A stretch of 64,000 nt of DNA from assembly GCA_963731285.1 (NCBI GenBank), contig CAVSUR010000009.1, positions 399,798-463,797 of the forward strand. The letters run 5' to 3'. The notes beneath the pieces were generated by a model that saw only the letters and a list, made by a program, of their open reading frames with translations, was not told the origin of the DNA and ran no database searches. This stretch comes from CAVSUR01 sp963731285 (GTDB lineage Bacteria; Actinomycetota; Actinomycetes; Streptosporangiales; Streptosporangiaceae). The translations under genes were made by a program, and so were the position numbers. Shown piece after piece: positions 19,689 through 28,599 of this stretch; position 1 is the first letter of the stretch, and each line of letters begins with the position of its first letter.

Positions 19689-20790
19689 CGCGGTCGAACA
19701 CCTCGTCGGCGCCGGGCACATCCCGCACCGAGCAGGTCTTCGGGCCGACGTACCGGGCGCTCGGGCGCACCAGCCGCCCGGTGCGCTTCTGCTCCAGGAT
19801 GTGGGCGGCCCAGCCCGCCGTCCGGGCACAGGTGAACATCGAGGTGAACATGTGCGAGGGCACCTCGGCGAAGTCGAGGATGATCGCGGCCCAGAACTCC
19901 ACGTTGGTGGCGAGCACCCGGTCCGGCCGCCGGGCGTGCAGCTCGTCCAGGGCCGCCTTCTCCAGCGCGGCCGCCACCTCGTACCGGGGCGCGCCGAGCT
20001 CCCGGGCGGCCCGGCGCAGCACCCGGGCCCGCGGGTCCTCGGCCCGGTAAACCCGGTGGCCGAATCCCATCAGCCGGTCGCCCTGATCGAGCGCCTGCCT
20101 GACGTAGGCTTCCGCGTCGCCCGTTTTCTCCACGGCCTCGATCATGCCGAGCACCCGGGCCGGGGCGCCGCCGTGCAGCGGGCCGGACATCGCGCCGACC
20201 GCGCCGGACAGGGCGGCGGCCACGTCGGCGCCGGTGGAGGCGATCACCCGGGCGGTGAAGGTGGAGGCGTTCATGCCGTGCTCGGCGGCTGAGGTCCAGT
20301 ACGTGTCGATTGCCCTGACGTGCCGGGGGTCAGGCTCGCCGCGCCACCGGATCATGAACCGCTCGGTGATCGTCCTGGCCGCGTCCACCTGCTTTTGCGG
20401 AACCATCGGCAGGCCCAGCCCGCGGGCGGCCTGCGCGACGAACGACAGCGCCATCACCGACGCGCGGGCCAGATCATCGCGGGCCTGCTCGTCGCTGATG
20501 TCCAGCAGCTGGCGCAGGCCCCAGGCGGGGGCCAGCATGGCCAGCGCGCTCTGCACGTCGACGCGGATGTCGCCGGAGTGCACCGGGATCGGGTACTGCT
20601 CGGCGGGCGGCAGCCCGGGCGCGAACTCGTTGTCGACCAGCAGTCCCCAGACGTGCCCGTAGGAGACGTGCCCGGCGAGCTCCTCGATGTCGACGCCCCG
20701 GTACCGGAGCGAGCCGCCCTCCCTGTCGGGCTCGGCGATCTCGGTCTCGAACGCGACGACACCTTCCAGGCCGGGTACGAAATCGGCCAT
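19681..20790 (-). CDS. citA: Citrate synthase 2 (CitA-like)
   Basis: Condenses acetyl-CoA with oxaloacetate. The short citrate-synthase form of 369 residues: RYRGVDIEELAGHVSYGHVW at the N-terminus, the catalytic His in GAMSGPLHGGAPARVL, the second catalytic region MGFGHRVYRAEDPRA, and an Asp in VLATNVEFWAAIILD. ATG 20790 follows GGAGG. It is first in an operon with serC and divergent from pdxH, so the 196-base gap must hold both promoters. PdxH and SerC both bear on PLP supply, which may explain the clustering. Confidence 0.93.
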   Translation of the reverse strand: MADFVPGLEGVVAFETEIAEPDREGGSLRYRGVDIEELAGHVSYGHVWGLLVDNEFAPGLPPAEQYPIPVHSGDIRVDVQSALAMLAPAWGLRQLLDISDEQARDDLARASVMALSFVAQAARGLGLPMVPQKQVDAARTITERFMIRWRGEPDPRHVRAIDTYWTSAAEHGMNASTFTARVIASTGADVAAALSGAVGAMSGPLHGGAPARVLGMIEAVEKTGDAEAYVRQALDQGDRLMGFGHRVYRAEDPRARVLRRAARELGAPRYEVAAALEKAALDELHARRPDRVLATNVEFWAAIILDFAEVPSHMFTSMFTCARTAGWAAHILEQKRTGRLVRPSARYVGPKTCSVRDVPGADEVFDRDV

Positions 20791-20985
20791 CTGCAGAACC
20801 TCCGTCTTCCTGCTTGCGCTGCCGGCGGGCCGGGGTGGCCAGCCGAATCGCCGCGCGCGGGCACGGCGGTGGCTCGATGGTCCCCCCTGGGAAACCAGTC
20901 ACGCTTATTCAACCGCGCGCGCCGTGGCGCCGGGGACCCAGGGAGGCCCTGCGGCCGGCCGGACGGTATGTGAGGATCAGGAACC

Positions 20986-21645
20986 GTGGACGCTGACACT
21001 CGATCAGCTGCGTCAGCGGGCTGGCTGGACCCGCTGCGCGGGGGCCTGGACCTCCCGCAGCTCGCCGCCGATCCGCTCGACCAGTTCGCCGCGTGGATGG
21101 CCGACGTGGTGGCGGCAGGCCTGCCCGAGCCGACGGCCATGGTGCTCGCCACGGCGTCCGCCAGCGGGCGCCCGCGCGCCCGCACGGTGCTGCTCAAGCA
21201 CTACGATCACGAGGGATACGTCTTCTATACCAACCGGACCTCGCGCAAGGGCACCGACATGGCGCAGGTGCCCCGGGCCTGCCTGTTGTTCGGCTGGCAC
21301 GCGATCGGGCGGCAGGTGATCATCGAGGGCGCGGTGGCGCCGCTGACCACCGCCGACAGCGAGCCTTACTTCCATTCCCGGCCGCGGGCGTCGCAGCTGT
21401 CCGCCTGGGCCAGCCGCCAGTCCAGCGTCGTCGCCTCCCGGGCCGAGCTTGAGGACGGCTTCGCCCGGCGGGCGGCGCAGTGGCCGGAGGGCACCCAGAT
21501 CCCGGTGCCGGACTTCTGGGGCGGGTACCGGGTGGCCCCGGAGGCGTACGAGTTCTGGCGCGACGGGTCGCCCGGCCGGATGCACGACCGGTTCCGCTAC
21601 CGCCGCGACGGCGGCGGCTGGGTCATCGAGCGGCTGGCGCCCTGA
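20986..21645 (+). CDS. pdxH: Pyridoxamine/pyridoxine 5'-phosphate oxidase
   Basis: FMN enzyme that makes pyridoxal 5'-phosphate. The 219-residue product has the FMN- and substrate-binding blocks GRPRARTVLLKHYDHEGYVF, NRTSRKGTDMAQ and SRPRASQLSAWASRQS, and the C-terminal dimer motif FWGGYRVAPEAYEFWRDG. The final residues RYRRDGGGWVIERLAP match the usual end RLAP. The start is GTG 20986. Confidence 0.96.
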   Translation: MDADTRSAASAGWLDPLRGGLDLPQLAADPLDQFAAWMADVVAAGLPEPTAMVLATASASGRPRARTVLLKHYDHEGYVFYTNRTSRKGTDMAQVPRACLLFGWHAIGRQVIIEGAVAPLTTADSEPYFHSRPRASQLSAWASRQSSVVASRAELEDGFARRAAQWPEGTQIPVPDFWGGYRVAPEAYEFWRDGSPGRMHDRFRYRRDGGGWVIERLAP

Positions 21646-21740
21646 CGGCCCGCCCGCCCGGCTCTGGCGGCTGCCCGCGTCCGCATTTGCCAGCGTGGCG
21701 GGGCAGCATAGCATCGTCGTGGGGGATGGCAGGAGGACGG

Positions 21741-22460
21741 TTGACGGCGCACGGGCTCATCGACACGACCGAGATGTACCTTCGCACGGTCTTCGAGCTT
21801 GAGGAAGAAGGGATCGTCCCGCTGCGCGCCCGCATCGCCGAGCGGCTGTCCCAGAGCGGCCCGACGGTGAGCCAGACGGTCGCGCGGATGGAGCGGGACG
21901 GCCTGCTGCGGGTGGAAGGTGACCGGCAGCTGTCGCTGACTGAGGAGGGCCGCGTGCTCGCAATGCGGGTCATGCGCAAGCACCGGCTGGCCGAATGCCT
22001 GCTGGTAAGCGTGATCGGGCTGCCCTGGGAGGACGTTCACGTCGAGGCGTGCCGGTGGGAGCATGTCATTTCCGATGACGTCGAGCGGCGGCTGGTCGAC
22101 CTGCTCGGGTACCCGGCTCGCTGCCCGCACGGCAACGTCATTCCTGGCCTGGCCGAGCTCGGGGTGCCGCCGGCCGCCGGCCAGCGGGCGGCGCAGGCTT
22201 CCCTCGAGCCGGACGCGGCCATGACGAAGGTCGCCTCCCGCATTCCGGAGCCGGTGATAATTCGCCGGATTAGCGAGCAGATCCAGAGCGATCCGGCGCT
22301 GATGCTTAGACTCAAGAGCATCGGGATTCAGCCTGGGCGTGAGGTAATGCTCGCGGCCAGTGACCACGGTGTGCGGGTGGCTGGTGAGGACAGTGTCGAC
22401 GGTGCGGCAGCAGAGCTGTCCAGCCACGTCGCGGCGCACCTGTTCGTCACCAAGTCGTGA
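21741..22460 (+). CDS. DtxR/IdeR family iron-dependent repressor
   Basis: A metal-responsive repressor of 239 residues: an N-terminal winged helix (LIDTTEMYLRTVFELEEEG, then SQSGPTVSQTVARMERDGLL), a metal-binding dimerisation domain (MRKHRLAECLLVSVIGLPW and HVEACRWEHVISDDVERRL), and a C-terminal SH3-like domain from about residue 155. The Cys in EACRWEH sits where the second metal-site ligand falls in DtxR. TTG 21741 is chosen because AGGAGG lies five to ten bases upstream; an upstream ATG at 21726 is the alternative. It probably controls iron uptake genes elsewhere. Confidence 0.92.
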   Translation: MTAHGLIDTTEMYLRTVFELEEEGIVPLRARIAERLSQSGPTVSQTVARMERDGLLRVEGDRQLSLTEEGRVLAMRVMRKHRLAECLLVSVIGLPWEDVHVEACRWEHVISDDVERRLVDLLGYPARCPHGNVIPGLAELGVPPAAGQRAAQASLEPDAAMTKVASRIPEPVIIRRISEQIQSDPALMLRLKSIGIQPGREVMLAASDHGVRVAGEDSVDGAAAELSSHVAAHLFVTKS

Positions 22461-22532
22461 GCCCGCCGCGAGCGGCCGCGTCCCCCGCGTCCCTAGCCTG
22501 TCCCGCCTGTCGCGGCTAACCCGGGTGGCCTG

Positions 22533-24788
22533 GTGAAGCCGCCGCCCGACATGGTCCTGGCCGGCGGCCTGGACGCCGGCAACGTGCTCAGCCAGGCCGA
22601 GACCGGCGTCATCGCGATCGACCGGGCGGCGAACCTGCTGTACGCCAACTCCTTCGCGGTGACCCTCTTCGGCTTCCCCGGCGATGCGCCCTACCTGGTC
22701 GGCCGGCCGCTGGCCGCGCTCGGCTTCGAGGAAGGCGCCGCGCACCGGACGCAGTACCTGATCGACCAGGTGCTGCGCGGCCGCGACTGGGAGGGGACCC
22801 TGGCCACCCGGCGGTCGGACGGATCGCGGGTCTTCGTGCGGGCGCACGCCGCCGCGGCGCGGCACAGCTCGGGTGAGATCACCGGCATCGTGATCGTCGC
22901 GCACGAGATTTCCGGCCTCGGCAGCCAGCGGGCCGGCAGCCGGATCGGCCTGCTGGAGCGGATCGGCGAGCGGCTGGCCGGCTCGCTGGAGCTGAGCGTC
23001 ACGCTGCGGCAGGTGGCAGAGACGCTGGTACCGCAGTTTGCCGATCACTGCTTTATCGACTTGCTCCAGGGCGAGAAGCTGGTCCGCCGGGCTCAGCTGC
23101 ACGCGCGCGGGTGGACTCCCGCCCCCGGCACCTGGGCGATGACCGGCGAGCAGGTCCGGTACGCTCCTGGCCACTTCTGCCGGGTGGTCATGGACCGGAT
23201 GGAGCCAGCCGTGGTCACCGACGTCGAGGACGACCGCTTTGCCGCGCCCAGCCTGCAGGCCCCGGCCGGAAGCGAGCAGCTGGGCCTGACCTCGGCCGTC
23301 GCCGCGCCGCTAGTCGCCCGCGGCGAGCTGCTCGGGGTGCTGAGCCTGGCGCTGTCCAGCCTCACCCGGCGCCGGGAGCGGCGCTACAGCGCTGACGACC
23401 GTGACCTGGTCGGGGCGATCGCCAGCCGGGTGGCCGTGGCGATCGACAACGCGATGCTGTTCGAGGAGGAGCGCCGCACGGCGCTGGCGTTCCAGACCAG
23501 CCTGCTGCCGCGCGACCCGCCGCCGCTGGACGGACTGGATGTGGCCTACTCCTACGTCCCGGCCAAGCCGCTGAAGACCCATGGCCAGGGTATCCAGACC
23601 CAGGTCGGCGGGGACTGGTACGACATCATCCCGCTATCGGCCGGCCGGGTCGGGATCGTGATCGGCGACGTGGAGGGCCGGGGCGCCCGGGCCGCTGCGG
23701 TGATGGGCCAGCTCCGGGCCGCACTGCGCGCGTTCGCCCAGGACGACAAGCCGCCGGCCGAGATCCTGCGCAGGCTCGATGACTGGTGCCGCAGCCTGGA
23801 GCCGTCCTGGTCGGAGGCGGCCGGGCCGGATGACCCGCCCGACTCGCCCATCGTCAGCTGCACCTATCTGGTGTACGACGCCTGGTCCCGGATGCTGTCC
23901 TTCGCCAACGCCGGCCATGCGCCGCCGATGCTGATCACCGCGCGGGGCGTCGGCCAGCTGGATATCCGGCATCAGGGCGTGCTGCTCGGCGCCCGGGGCC
24001 GGGGCATGGCCGGGCTGCCGTCCTACCAGGAGGAGTCGCTCCAGCTCGAGCCCGGCGCGACGCTGGTCTTCTACACCGACGGCCTGACCGACCGGCGGCA
24101 GCGTGTCGGCGGAGCCGGGCACTACTCGGACGCCGAGGTCACCGACCTGCTGCGGCAGGCCGCGCGCCGGGCCGCGCGGGCCAGCGTGGCGGAGGTCGCC
24201 CGGGCGGTCGAGCACGCGGTGCCGGGCGACATCGACGACGACATGGCGGTGGTGGTCGTGCGCACCTCGCCGGTCGACCTGGCGTCGTGGGAAGGGCACT
24301 TCGGGTCCGAGCCGATCCGGGTGTCGGAGGCCCGGCGCCAGGCCATGCTGACCTTCCTGTCCTGGGGCATGGAGGCTGAGCAGGCCGAGCTTGGCTGCCT
24401 GCTGGTCTCCGAGGTCGTCACCAATGTGGTGCTGCACGCGGCGCCGGCGCCGGGCCGCCGGCCCGAGTTCGCGCTGGCCGCCGACGGAGCCGACTGGCCG
24501 CCGGTCAGCGAGGAGAGGGACGTCTCACCGTTCGCCGACGGCCGGGCAGGCCCGCGCGGCAACGAGTTCACGCTCCGGCTCCGGCGCGGCCGTGACTCGG
24601 TCTGGGTCGAGGTTTTCGACGCCGATCTGCGGCTGCCCAGGATCCGCAGCGCCGGGGAGACCGACGAGGGCGGCCGCGGCTTGTATCTGGTGGACCAGCT
24701 CGCGACCCGCTGGGGCTCCCGGCCGACCCAGGACGGCAAGGCGGTCTGGTTCGAGCTGCCGATGCGCGGCTGGCGCCCGGGCGGCTGA
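22533..24788 (+). CDS. PAS-GAF-SpoIIE phosphatase with C-terminal HATPase domain
   Basis: A 751-residue signalling protein. The order is a PAS domain (about 20-115, TGVIAIDRAANLLYANSFAV), a GAF domain (about 145-300), a PP2C-like SpoIIE phosphatase (about 330-570, QVGGDWYDIIPL with metal-binding Asp, then VIGDVEGRGARAAAVMGQLR and DDDMAVVVVRT), and an anti-sigma-like ATPase domain (about 600-745, SEVVTNVVLHA and DEGGRGLYLVDQLATRWG). Such proteins act as both phosphatase and kinase on anti-sigma antagonists and link a sensed signal to stress sigma factors. The partners are not in this window. Confidence 0.9.
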   Translation: MKPPPDMVLAGGLDAGNVLSQAETGVIAIDRAANLLYANSFAVTLFGFPGDAPYLVGRPLAALGFEEGAAHRTQYLIDQVLRGRDWEGTLATRRSDGSRVFVRAHAAAARHSSGEITGIVIVAHEISGLGSQRAGSRIGLLERIGERLAGSLELSVTLRQVAETLVPQFADHCFIDLLQGEKLVRRAQLHARGWTPAPGTWAMTGEQVRYAPGHFCRVVMDRMEPAVVTDVEDDRFAAPSLQAPAGSEQLGLTSAVAAPLVARGELLGVLSLALSSLTRRRERRYSADDRDLVGAIASRVAVAIDNAMLFEEERRTALAFQTSLLPRDPPPLDGLDVAYSYVPAKPLKTHGQGIQTQVGGDWYDIIPLSAGRVGIVIGDVEGRGARAAAVMGQLRAALRAFAQDDKPPAEILRRLDDWCRSLEPSWSEAAGPDDPPDSPIVSCTYLVYDAWSRMLSFANAGHAPPMLITARGVGQLDIRHQGVLLGARGRGMAGLPSYQEESLQLEPGATLVFYTDGLTDRRQRVGGAGHYSDAEVTDLLRQAARRAARASVAEVARAVEHAVPGDIDDDMAVVVVRTSPVDLASWEGHFGSEPIRVSEARRQAMLTFLSWGMEAEQAELGCLLVSEVVTNVVLHAAPAPGRRPEFALAADGADWPPVSEERDVSPFADGRAGPRGNEFTLRLRRGRDSVWVEVFDADLRLPRIRSAGETDEGGRGLYLVDQLATRWGSRPTQDGKAVWFELPMRGWRPGG

Positions 24789-24872
24789 CGCTTCCCAGTA
24801 TGAGCATGAGCAGCCGGCGCAACGGCGCCGGGCGCAGAGCAAGTCCGCGGTGGCCGGCGGGCCGCCGCCGGA

Positions 24873-25040
24873 TTATCGCTGAGCGGCCGCGTAAAGCGTC
24901 AGCACGACCAGCACGAAGCCGGTCGCGACGGTCATCAGCGTCCGGCCGCTGACCGGCAGGCCGACCCTGCGCCGCGCGCGGGCCGTGAAGATAACCGCCA
25001 GGACAGCCAGGAACCCGAGCAAGATCAGCCCCTGGGTCAT
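24873..25040 (-). CDS. Small two-helix membrane protein
   Basis: 55 residues starting ATG 25040, with GGAGG correctly spaced upstream (25046-25050). Two hydrophobic helices (LILLGFLAVLAVIFTA and MTVATGFVLVVLTLYAAA) are joined by a basic turn RARRRVGLPVSGR. It is divergent from the thiolase gene. Small proteins like this recur in actinomycetes; no function is known. Confidence 0.65.
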   Translation of the reverse strand: MTQGLILLGFLAVLAVIFTARARRRVGLPVSGRTLMTVATGFVLVVLTLYAAAQR

Positions 25041-25164
25041 GCCTGCCTCCACGCGGTCGCTCATTCCGATCATAAGGGCGGCCGGCCTGCGGGGTAACCT
25101 CCAGATGAGCGGCAAATCCCCGCCGGGCCGCCCGGGGCTCGTCACCGCAGGGTAGGAGGGCCGC

Positions 25165-26313
25165 GTGTCTGAGGCCTACATTGTCGGCGCGGTGCGCACT
25201 CCGGTGGGCAAGCGGGCCGGCGGCCTGTCCTCGGTGCACCCCGCCGACCTGGCCGCGCACGTGCTCACCGAGCTGATCGCCCGGACGGGCGCTGACCCAT
25301 CCGCGGTAGATGACGTGATCATGGGCTGCGTGTCGCAGATCGGGCCGCAGACCCTGGACATCGCGCGCACCGCCTGGCTGTCGGCCGGGCTGCCTGAGCG
25401 GGTGCCCGGCGTGACCATTGACCGCCAGTGCGGGTCTTCCCAGCAGGCCGTGCACTTCGCCGCGCAGGCCGTGCTGTCCGGAACCCAGGATCTGGTCGTG
25501 GCAGCCGGCGTGGAGAGCATGAGCATGGTGCCGATGGGCTCGACCGTCATGATGCCGCTCGAGCGCGAGATGGCGTCTCCGTACGGCCACCGCTGGCGCG
25601 ACCGGTACGGTGCCCAGGAGATCTCCCAGTTCCGCGGCGCTCAGATGATGTGCGAGAAATGGGGCATCAAGCGCAGCCAGCTAGAGGAGTTCGCGCTGAC
25701 CAGCCACAACCGGGCGGTCCGCGCCATCGACGAGGGCCGGTTCGGCCGGGAGATCACCCCGGTCGGCGGGACGACCGCCGATGAGGGACCGCGGCGGGAC
25801 ACCACGCTGGCCAAGATGGCCGAGCTCAAGCCGCTGCGCGAGGGCTGGGAGCTGACCGCGGCGGTGGCGTCGCAGATCTCCGACGGCGCCGCGGCAGTGC
25901 TCATCGCCTCGCCCGCGGCCGTGCGGCGGCACGGGCTCACGCCGCGGGCGCGGATCCGCGCGCTGGCCGTCGTCGGCGCGGATCCGGTGTACATGCTCAC
26001 CGCCCCGATCCCGGCCACCGAGGCGGTCCTGGCCCGCGGTCATCTCGGGATCGACGACATCGATGTGTTCGAGGTGAACGAGGCCTTCGCGCCCGTGCTG
26101 CTGGCCTGGTCGGCGGATACCGGCGCATCGCTGGGCAAGACCAACCCGAACGGAGGGGCGATCGCGCTCGGGCACCCGCTTGGCGCCACCGGGGCGATCT
26201 TGATGACTAAGCTGCTGCACGAGCTCGAGCGCAGCGGCGGCCGGTACGGCCTGCAGACGATGTGCGAGGGCGGCGGCCAGGCCAACGCCACCATCATCGA
26301 GCGCCTCGGCTGA
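25165..26313 (+). CDS. Acetyl-CoA acetyltransferase / 3-ketoacyl-CoA thiolase
   Basis: A 382-residue thiolase. The nucleophilic Cys89 lies in TIDRQCGSSQQAVHFAAQAV, the NEAFAPV loop is intact, the catalytic His is in GHPLGATGA, and the final Cys in MCEGGGQANA. The MGCVSQIGPQTLDIARTAWL block resembles steroid- and lipid-degradation thiolases of the FadA5 kind as well as acetoacetyl-CoA thiolases, so direction and chain length are open. It starts GTG 25165 after TAGGAGG. Confidence 0.9.
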   Translation: MSEAYIVGAVRTPVGKRAGGLSSVHPADLAAHVLTELIARTGADPSAVDDVIMGCVSQIGPQTLDIARTAWLSAGLPERVPGVTIDRQCGSSQQAVHFAAQAVLSGTQDLVVAAGVESMSMVPMGSTVMMPLEREMASPYGHRWRDRYGAQEISQFRGAQMMCEKWGIKRSQLEEFALTSHNRAVRAIDEGRFGREITPVGGTTADEGPRRDTTLAKMAELKPLREGWELTAAVASQISDGAAAVLIASPAAVRRHGLTPRARIRALAVVGADPVYMLTAPIPATEAVLARGHLGIDDIDVFEVNEAFAPVLLAWSADTGASLGKTNPNGGAIALGHPLGATGAILMTKLLHELERSGGRYGLQTMCEGGGQANATIIERLG

Positions 26314-26345
26314 TCAATCCGCCCCAGCCGCGGGGGCGCACCATC

Positions 26346-26810
26346 ATGATCCTCCCGGTCCGGGGCGGCACCATCGGTAACTGGCCTGATGGATTACCAA
26401 GATCAAGAACTTCGGCTCGGCTGGTCCAGCGCACGTTCGGCTCGCCGGCCTGGGGCCGCTCCGGCTCGGTCATGCGGATGGACGCCATCCGCCGCGAGGA
26501 CGCGGTCGAGCTTCGGTTCGACCTGCCGGGCATCGACCCCGAGAGCATTGACGTGACGGTTGACCGCGGCCTGCTGACGGTGAGCGCCAAGCGCTCGGAG
26601 GAGTACGCCGAGGGCGAGAAGCCGTTCGTCCGCGAGCGGTTCATGGGCTCCTACCGCCGCCAGCTCCAGCTGGCCGACTCGGTGAACTCCGGGGAGATCG
26701 AGGCCGGCTACGACCGCGGCATCCTGACCGTCCGGCTGCCGCTGGCCGAGCGGGCGCTGCCCCGCAAGGTCGAGGTCAAGGCACCGGCCAAGACCGAGAT
26801 CACGGCCTGA
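26346..26810 (+). CDS. Small heat-shock protein, Hsp20 family
   Basis: Alpha-crystallin-type holdase. The core is clear: VELRFDLPGIDPESIDVTVD, LTVSAKRSEEY, FMGSYRRQLQLADSVNS, and the closing ILTVRLPLAERALPRKVEV with the conserved G-x-L type element. The N-terminus (26346 to about 26450) is unlike other Hsp20s, so the start is uncertain. A strong hairpin follows, then an HspR-like regulator gene. Confidence 0.9.
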   Translation: MILPVRGGTIGNWPDGLPRSRTSARLVQRTFGSPAWGRSGSVMRMDAIRREDAVELRFDLPGIDPESIDVTVDRGLLTVSAKRSEEYAEGEKPFVRERFMGSYRRQLQLADSVNSGEIEAGYDRGILTVRLPLAERALPRKVEVKAPAKTEITA

Positions 26811-26850
26811 TCAAGCCGGTAAGACGGGCTCCGTCATGCTGGTAGCACGA

Positions 26851-26890
26851 GCCCGGGGCCCGCGCGGCGGCCGCCGCGCGGGCCCCGGGC
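26851..26890 (+). terminator. 40-base perfect palindrome after hsp20
   Basis: GCCCGGGGCCCGCGCGGCGG followed directly by its exact reverse complement. As RNA it would fold into an exceptionally stable hairpin with a minimal loop, about 40 bases past the hsp20 stop. A terminator is the likely role. Confidence 0.8.
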
Positions 26891-26894
26891 AGTT

Positions 26895-27298
26895 TCCGGG
26901 CCTGGCTGCCTTACCCGGCCCGTCAGAGATTTGCCCGGCCGGTGGGCTTGCCGGGCCTGCTGGAGGTGCGTCATGGCACGGCTGCCGCTGGCGGCTCGAT
27001 GAGTTCCGGGTCGTCAGGCCGTCCCGTTCCGCGGGCGGCCAGCGCCGGTACACCCGCCGTGAGATCACGGTGGTCCAGTACGTGCTCGAGCTGGTGGACG
27101 AGGGGATGACGCTATCGGGCATCCGCCGGGTGCTGGAGCTCGAGGCGCAGGTCCGGTGGCTGACCGCGGAGCGGGAGCAGCTTGCCGCCCAGCGGGACGA
27201 GCTTGCGGCCCAGAGCGATCAGGTCCGCCGTCAGCGTGACGAGCTCGCGGCTCGCTGCGCCGAGCTGCGCGGTCCTGGCGCGCTACGGGCCGCATTAG
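26895..27298 (+). pseudogene. MerR-family HspR-like regulator, frame broken
   Basis: After the palindrome the MerR-type DNA-binding domain can be read across two frames: a helix region near 26925-26995, then LDEFRVVRPSRSAGGQRRYT and RREITVVQYVLELVDEGMTL, as in HspR and related repressors. A heptad-rich coiled coil follows (VRWLTAEREQLAAQRDELAA, repeated). The natural end is probably TAG 27296-27298 after a second small frame change (AVLARYGPH). Placed directly behind hsp20, it probably represses that gene until heat stress. No clear start codon survives. Confidence 0.68.
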
Positions 27299-27576
27299 CC
27301 GCGCCCGGCGAGCTGGGGGACGGCAGCTGCGATGGCCTCAGGATCGGCACGGCTCACGTAGACCTGCGGGCTGATGTGATGCAGCGCGCCGAGCATCTCG
27401 CCCAGGTGCTCGTCCCGAGTCAGCTCGACGATTACCTCTCCGGTCATCTCGGAGACCTCGTCACCGCGGGATTCCAGGCGCACCAGGCTCACCGGCTGCA
27501 TGGCCAGGGCGTCGTTGAACAGGGCCAGGCTGTGCGCGTCGTCGCACAGTGTGACGCGGATACGCCACAAAGACAT
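27295..27576 (-). CDS. Small ACT-like domain protein
   Basis: 93 residues starting ATG 27576. The pattern SLWRIRVTLCDDAHSLALFN, then VSLVRLESRGDEVSEMTGEV and a final helix-strand, resembles the beta-alpha-beta-beta-alpha-beta fold of ACT domains. This would suit a small ligand-binding regulator. No enzyme domain is attached. It lies just downstream of dcd and converges on the HspR-like gene. Not matched to a named family. Confidence 0.55.
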   Translation of the reverse strand: MSLWRIRVTLCDDAHSLALFNDALAMQPVSLVRLESRGDEVSEMTGEVIVELTRDEHLGEMLGALHHISPQVYVSRADPEAIAAAVPQLAGRG

Positions 27577-27641
27577 CAAAGCCTCGCAATCTGCTGGTTG
27601 CGCCCATGTCAAGAATGCGCTGGTCCCGTTGCCGGGGTGTA

Positions 27642-28310
27642 TTAGGCACGTAACAACGGCGTGAAAGCGGGCGGGGGCACCTCGGCGCGCGGGACCCGCG
27701 GCGGGGCGGCTAACCGGGCGTCCGGAGACACCGGCGAGACGTCGGTCCGGTAGAAGTTCAGGTAGGAACGGGACGGCGTCGGACCGCGCTGGTCCTGGTA
27801 GCGGGAGCCGTAGACCGGCGAGCCGTACGGGTTCTCGGCCGGTGAGCTGCACCGGAACAGGCACAGCTGGCCGATCTTCATCCCCGGCCACAGCTTGATC
27901 GGGAGCGTGGCCACGTTGGACAGCTCCAGCGTCACGTGGCCGGAGAAGCCGGGATCGATCCACCCGGCCGTCGAGTGCGTCAGCAGGCCGAGCCGGCCCA
28001 GCGAGCTCTTGCCCTCCAGCCGCCCGGCCACATCGTCGGGCAGCGTGACTATCTCGAACGTGGACGCGAGCACGAACTCACCGGGATGCAGCACGAACGG
28101 CTCGTCCGCCGCCGTCTCCACCAGGCGAGTCAGGTCCGGCTGCTCCACCGCCGGGTCGATATGCGGATAGCGGTGGTTCTCGAATACCCGGAAGAAGCGG
28201 TCGAGCCGTACGTCGATGCTGGAGGGCTGGATCAGCTCGGGCGTATACGGGTCGAGCCGGACCCGGCCGGACTCGACCTCCGCCTTGATGTCACGGTCGG
28301 AGAGCAGCAC
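27642..28310 (-). CDS. dcd: dCTP deaminase
   Basis: Deaminates dCTP to dUTP (or to dUMP in bifunctional forms) in pyrimidine nucleotide synthesis. MLLSDRDIKAEVESGRVRLD, QPSSIDVRLDRFFRVF, the catalytic-site block EGKSSLGRLGLLTHSTAGWI and QRGPTPSRSYLNF are all present. The family usually ends shortly after that last block, at about 191 residues. Here a 30-residue Pro-rich tail follows, which may be a real extension or an indel that bypassed the normal stop. Confidence 0.94.
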   Translation of the reverse strand: MLLSDRDIKAEVESGRVRLDPYTPELIQPSSIDVRLDRFFRVFENHRYPHIDPAVEQPDLTRLVETAADEPFVLHPGEFVLASTFEIVTLPDDVAGRLEGKSSLGRLGLLTHSTAGWIDPGFSGHVTLELSNVATLPIKLWPGMKIGQLCLFRCSSPAENPYGSPVYGSRYQDQRGPTPSRSYLNFYRTDVSPVSPDARLAAPPRVPRAEVPPPAFTPLLRA

Positions 28311-28599
28311 CCTGGCAACCTACCGGCTGGCGACGGCGCCCGGCCGCCAGATCGGCGCTGGCCGCCGTGAGCGCCGCCGCCGGTCCCCCCCGGTTTCCTG
28401 GCCGGCGGCAGCTCCGAACCTCCTGAGAGGCAACTTATTTCTGCTGTTTGCCTTGTAGACCCGCGCCTGTCGCCAGGCGTCTAACTATTGCCTAGCTTCT
28501 GGAGGCCGATCAGTCGGGAGGGGCAGTCGCGACTGGCGGCCGGGCCGGAATGCTGATGGGACCGGAACAGGATATGCAGGAGGAGGGGGGGCGGCGTCG

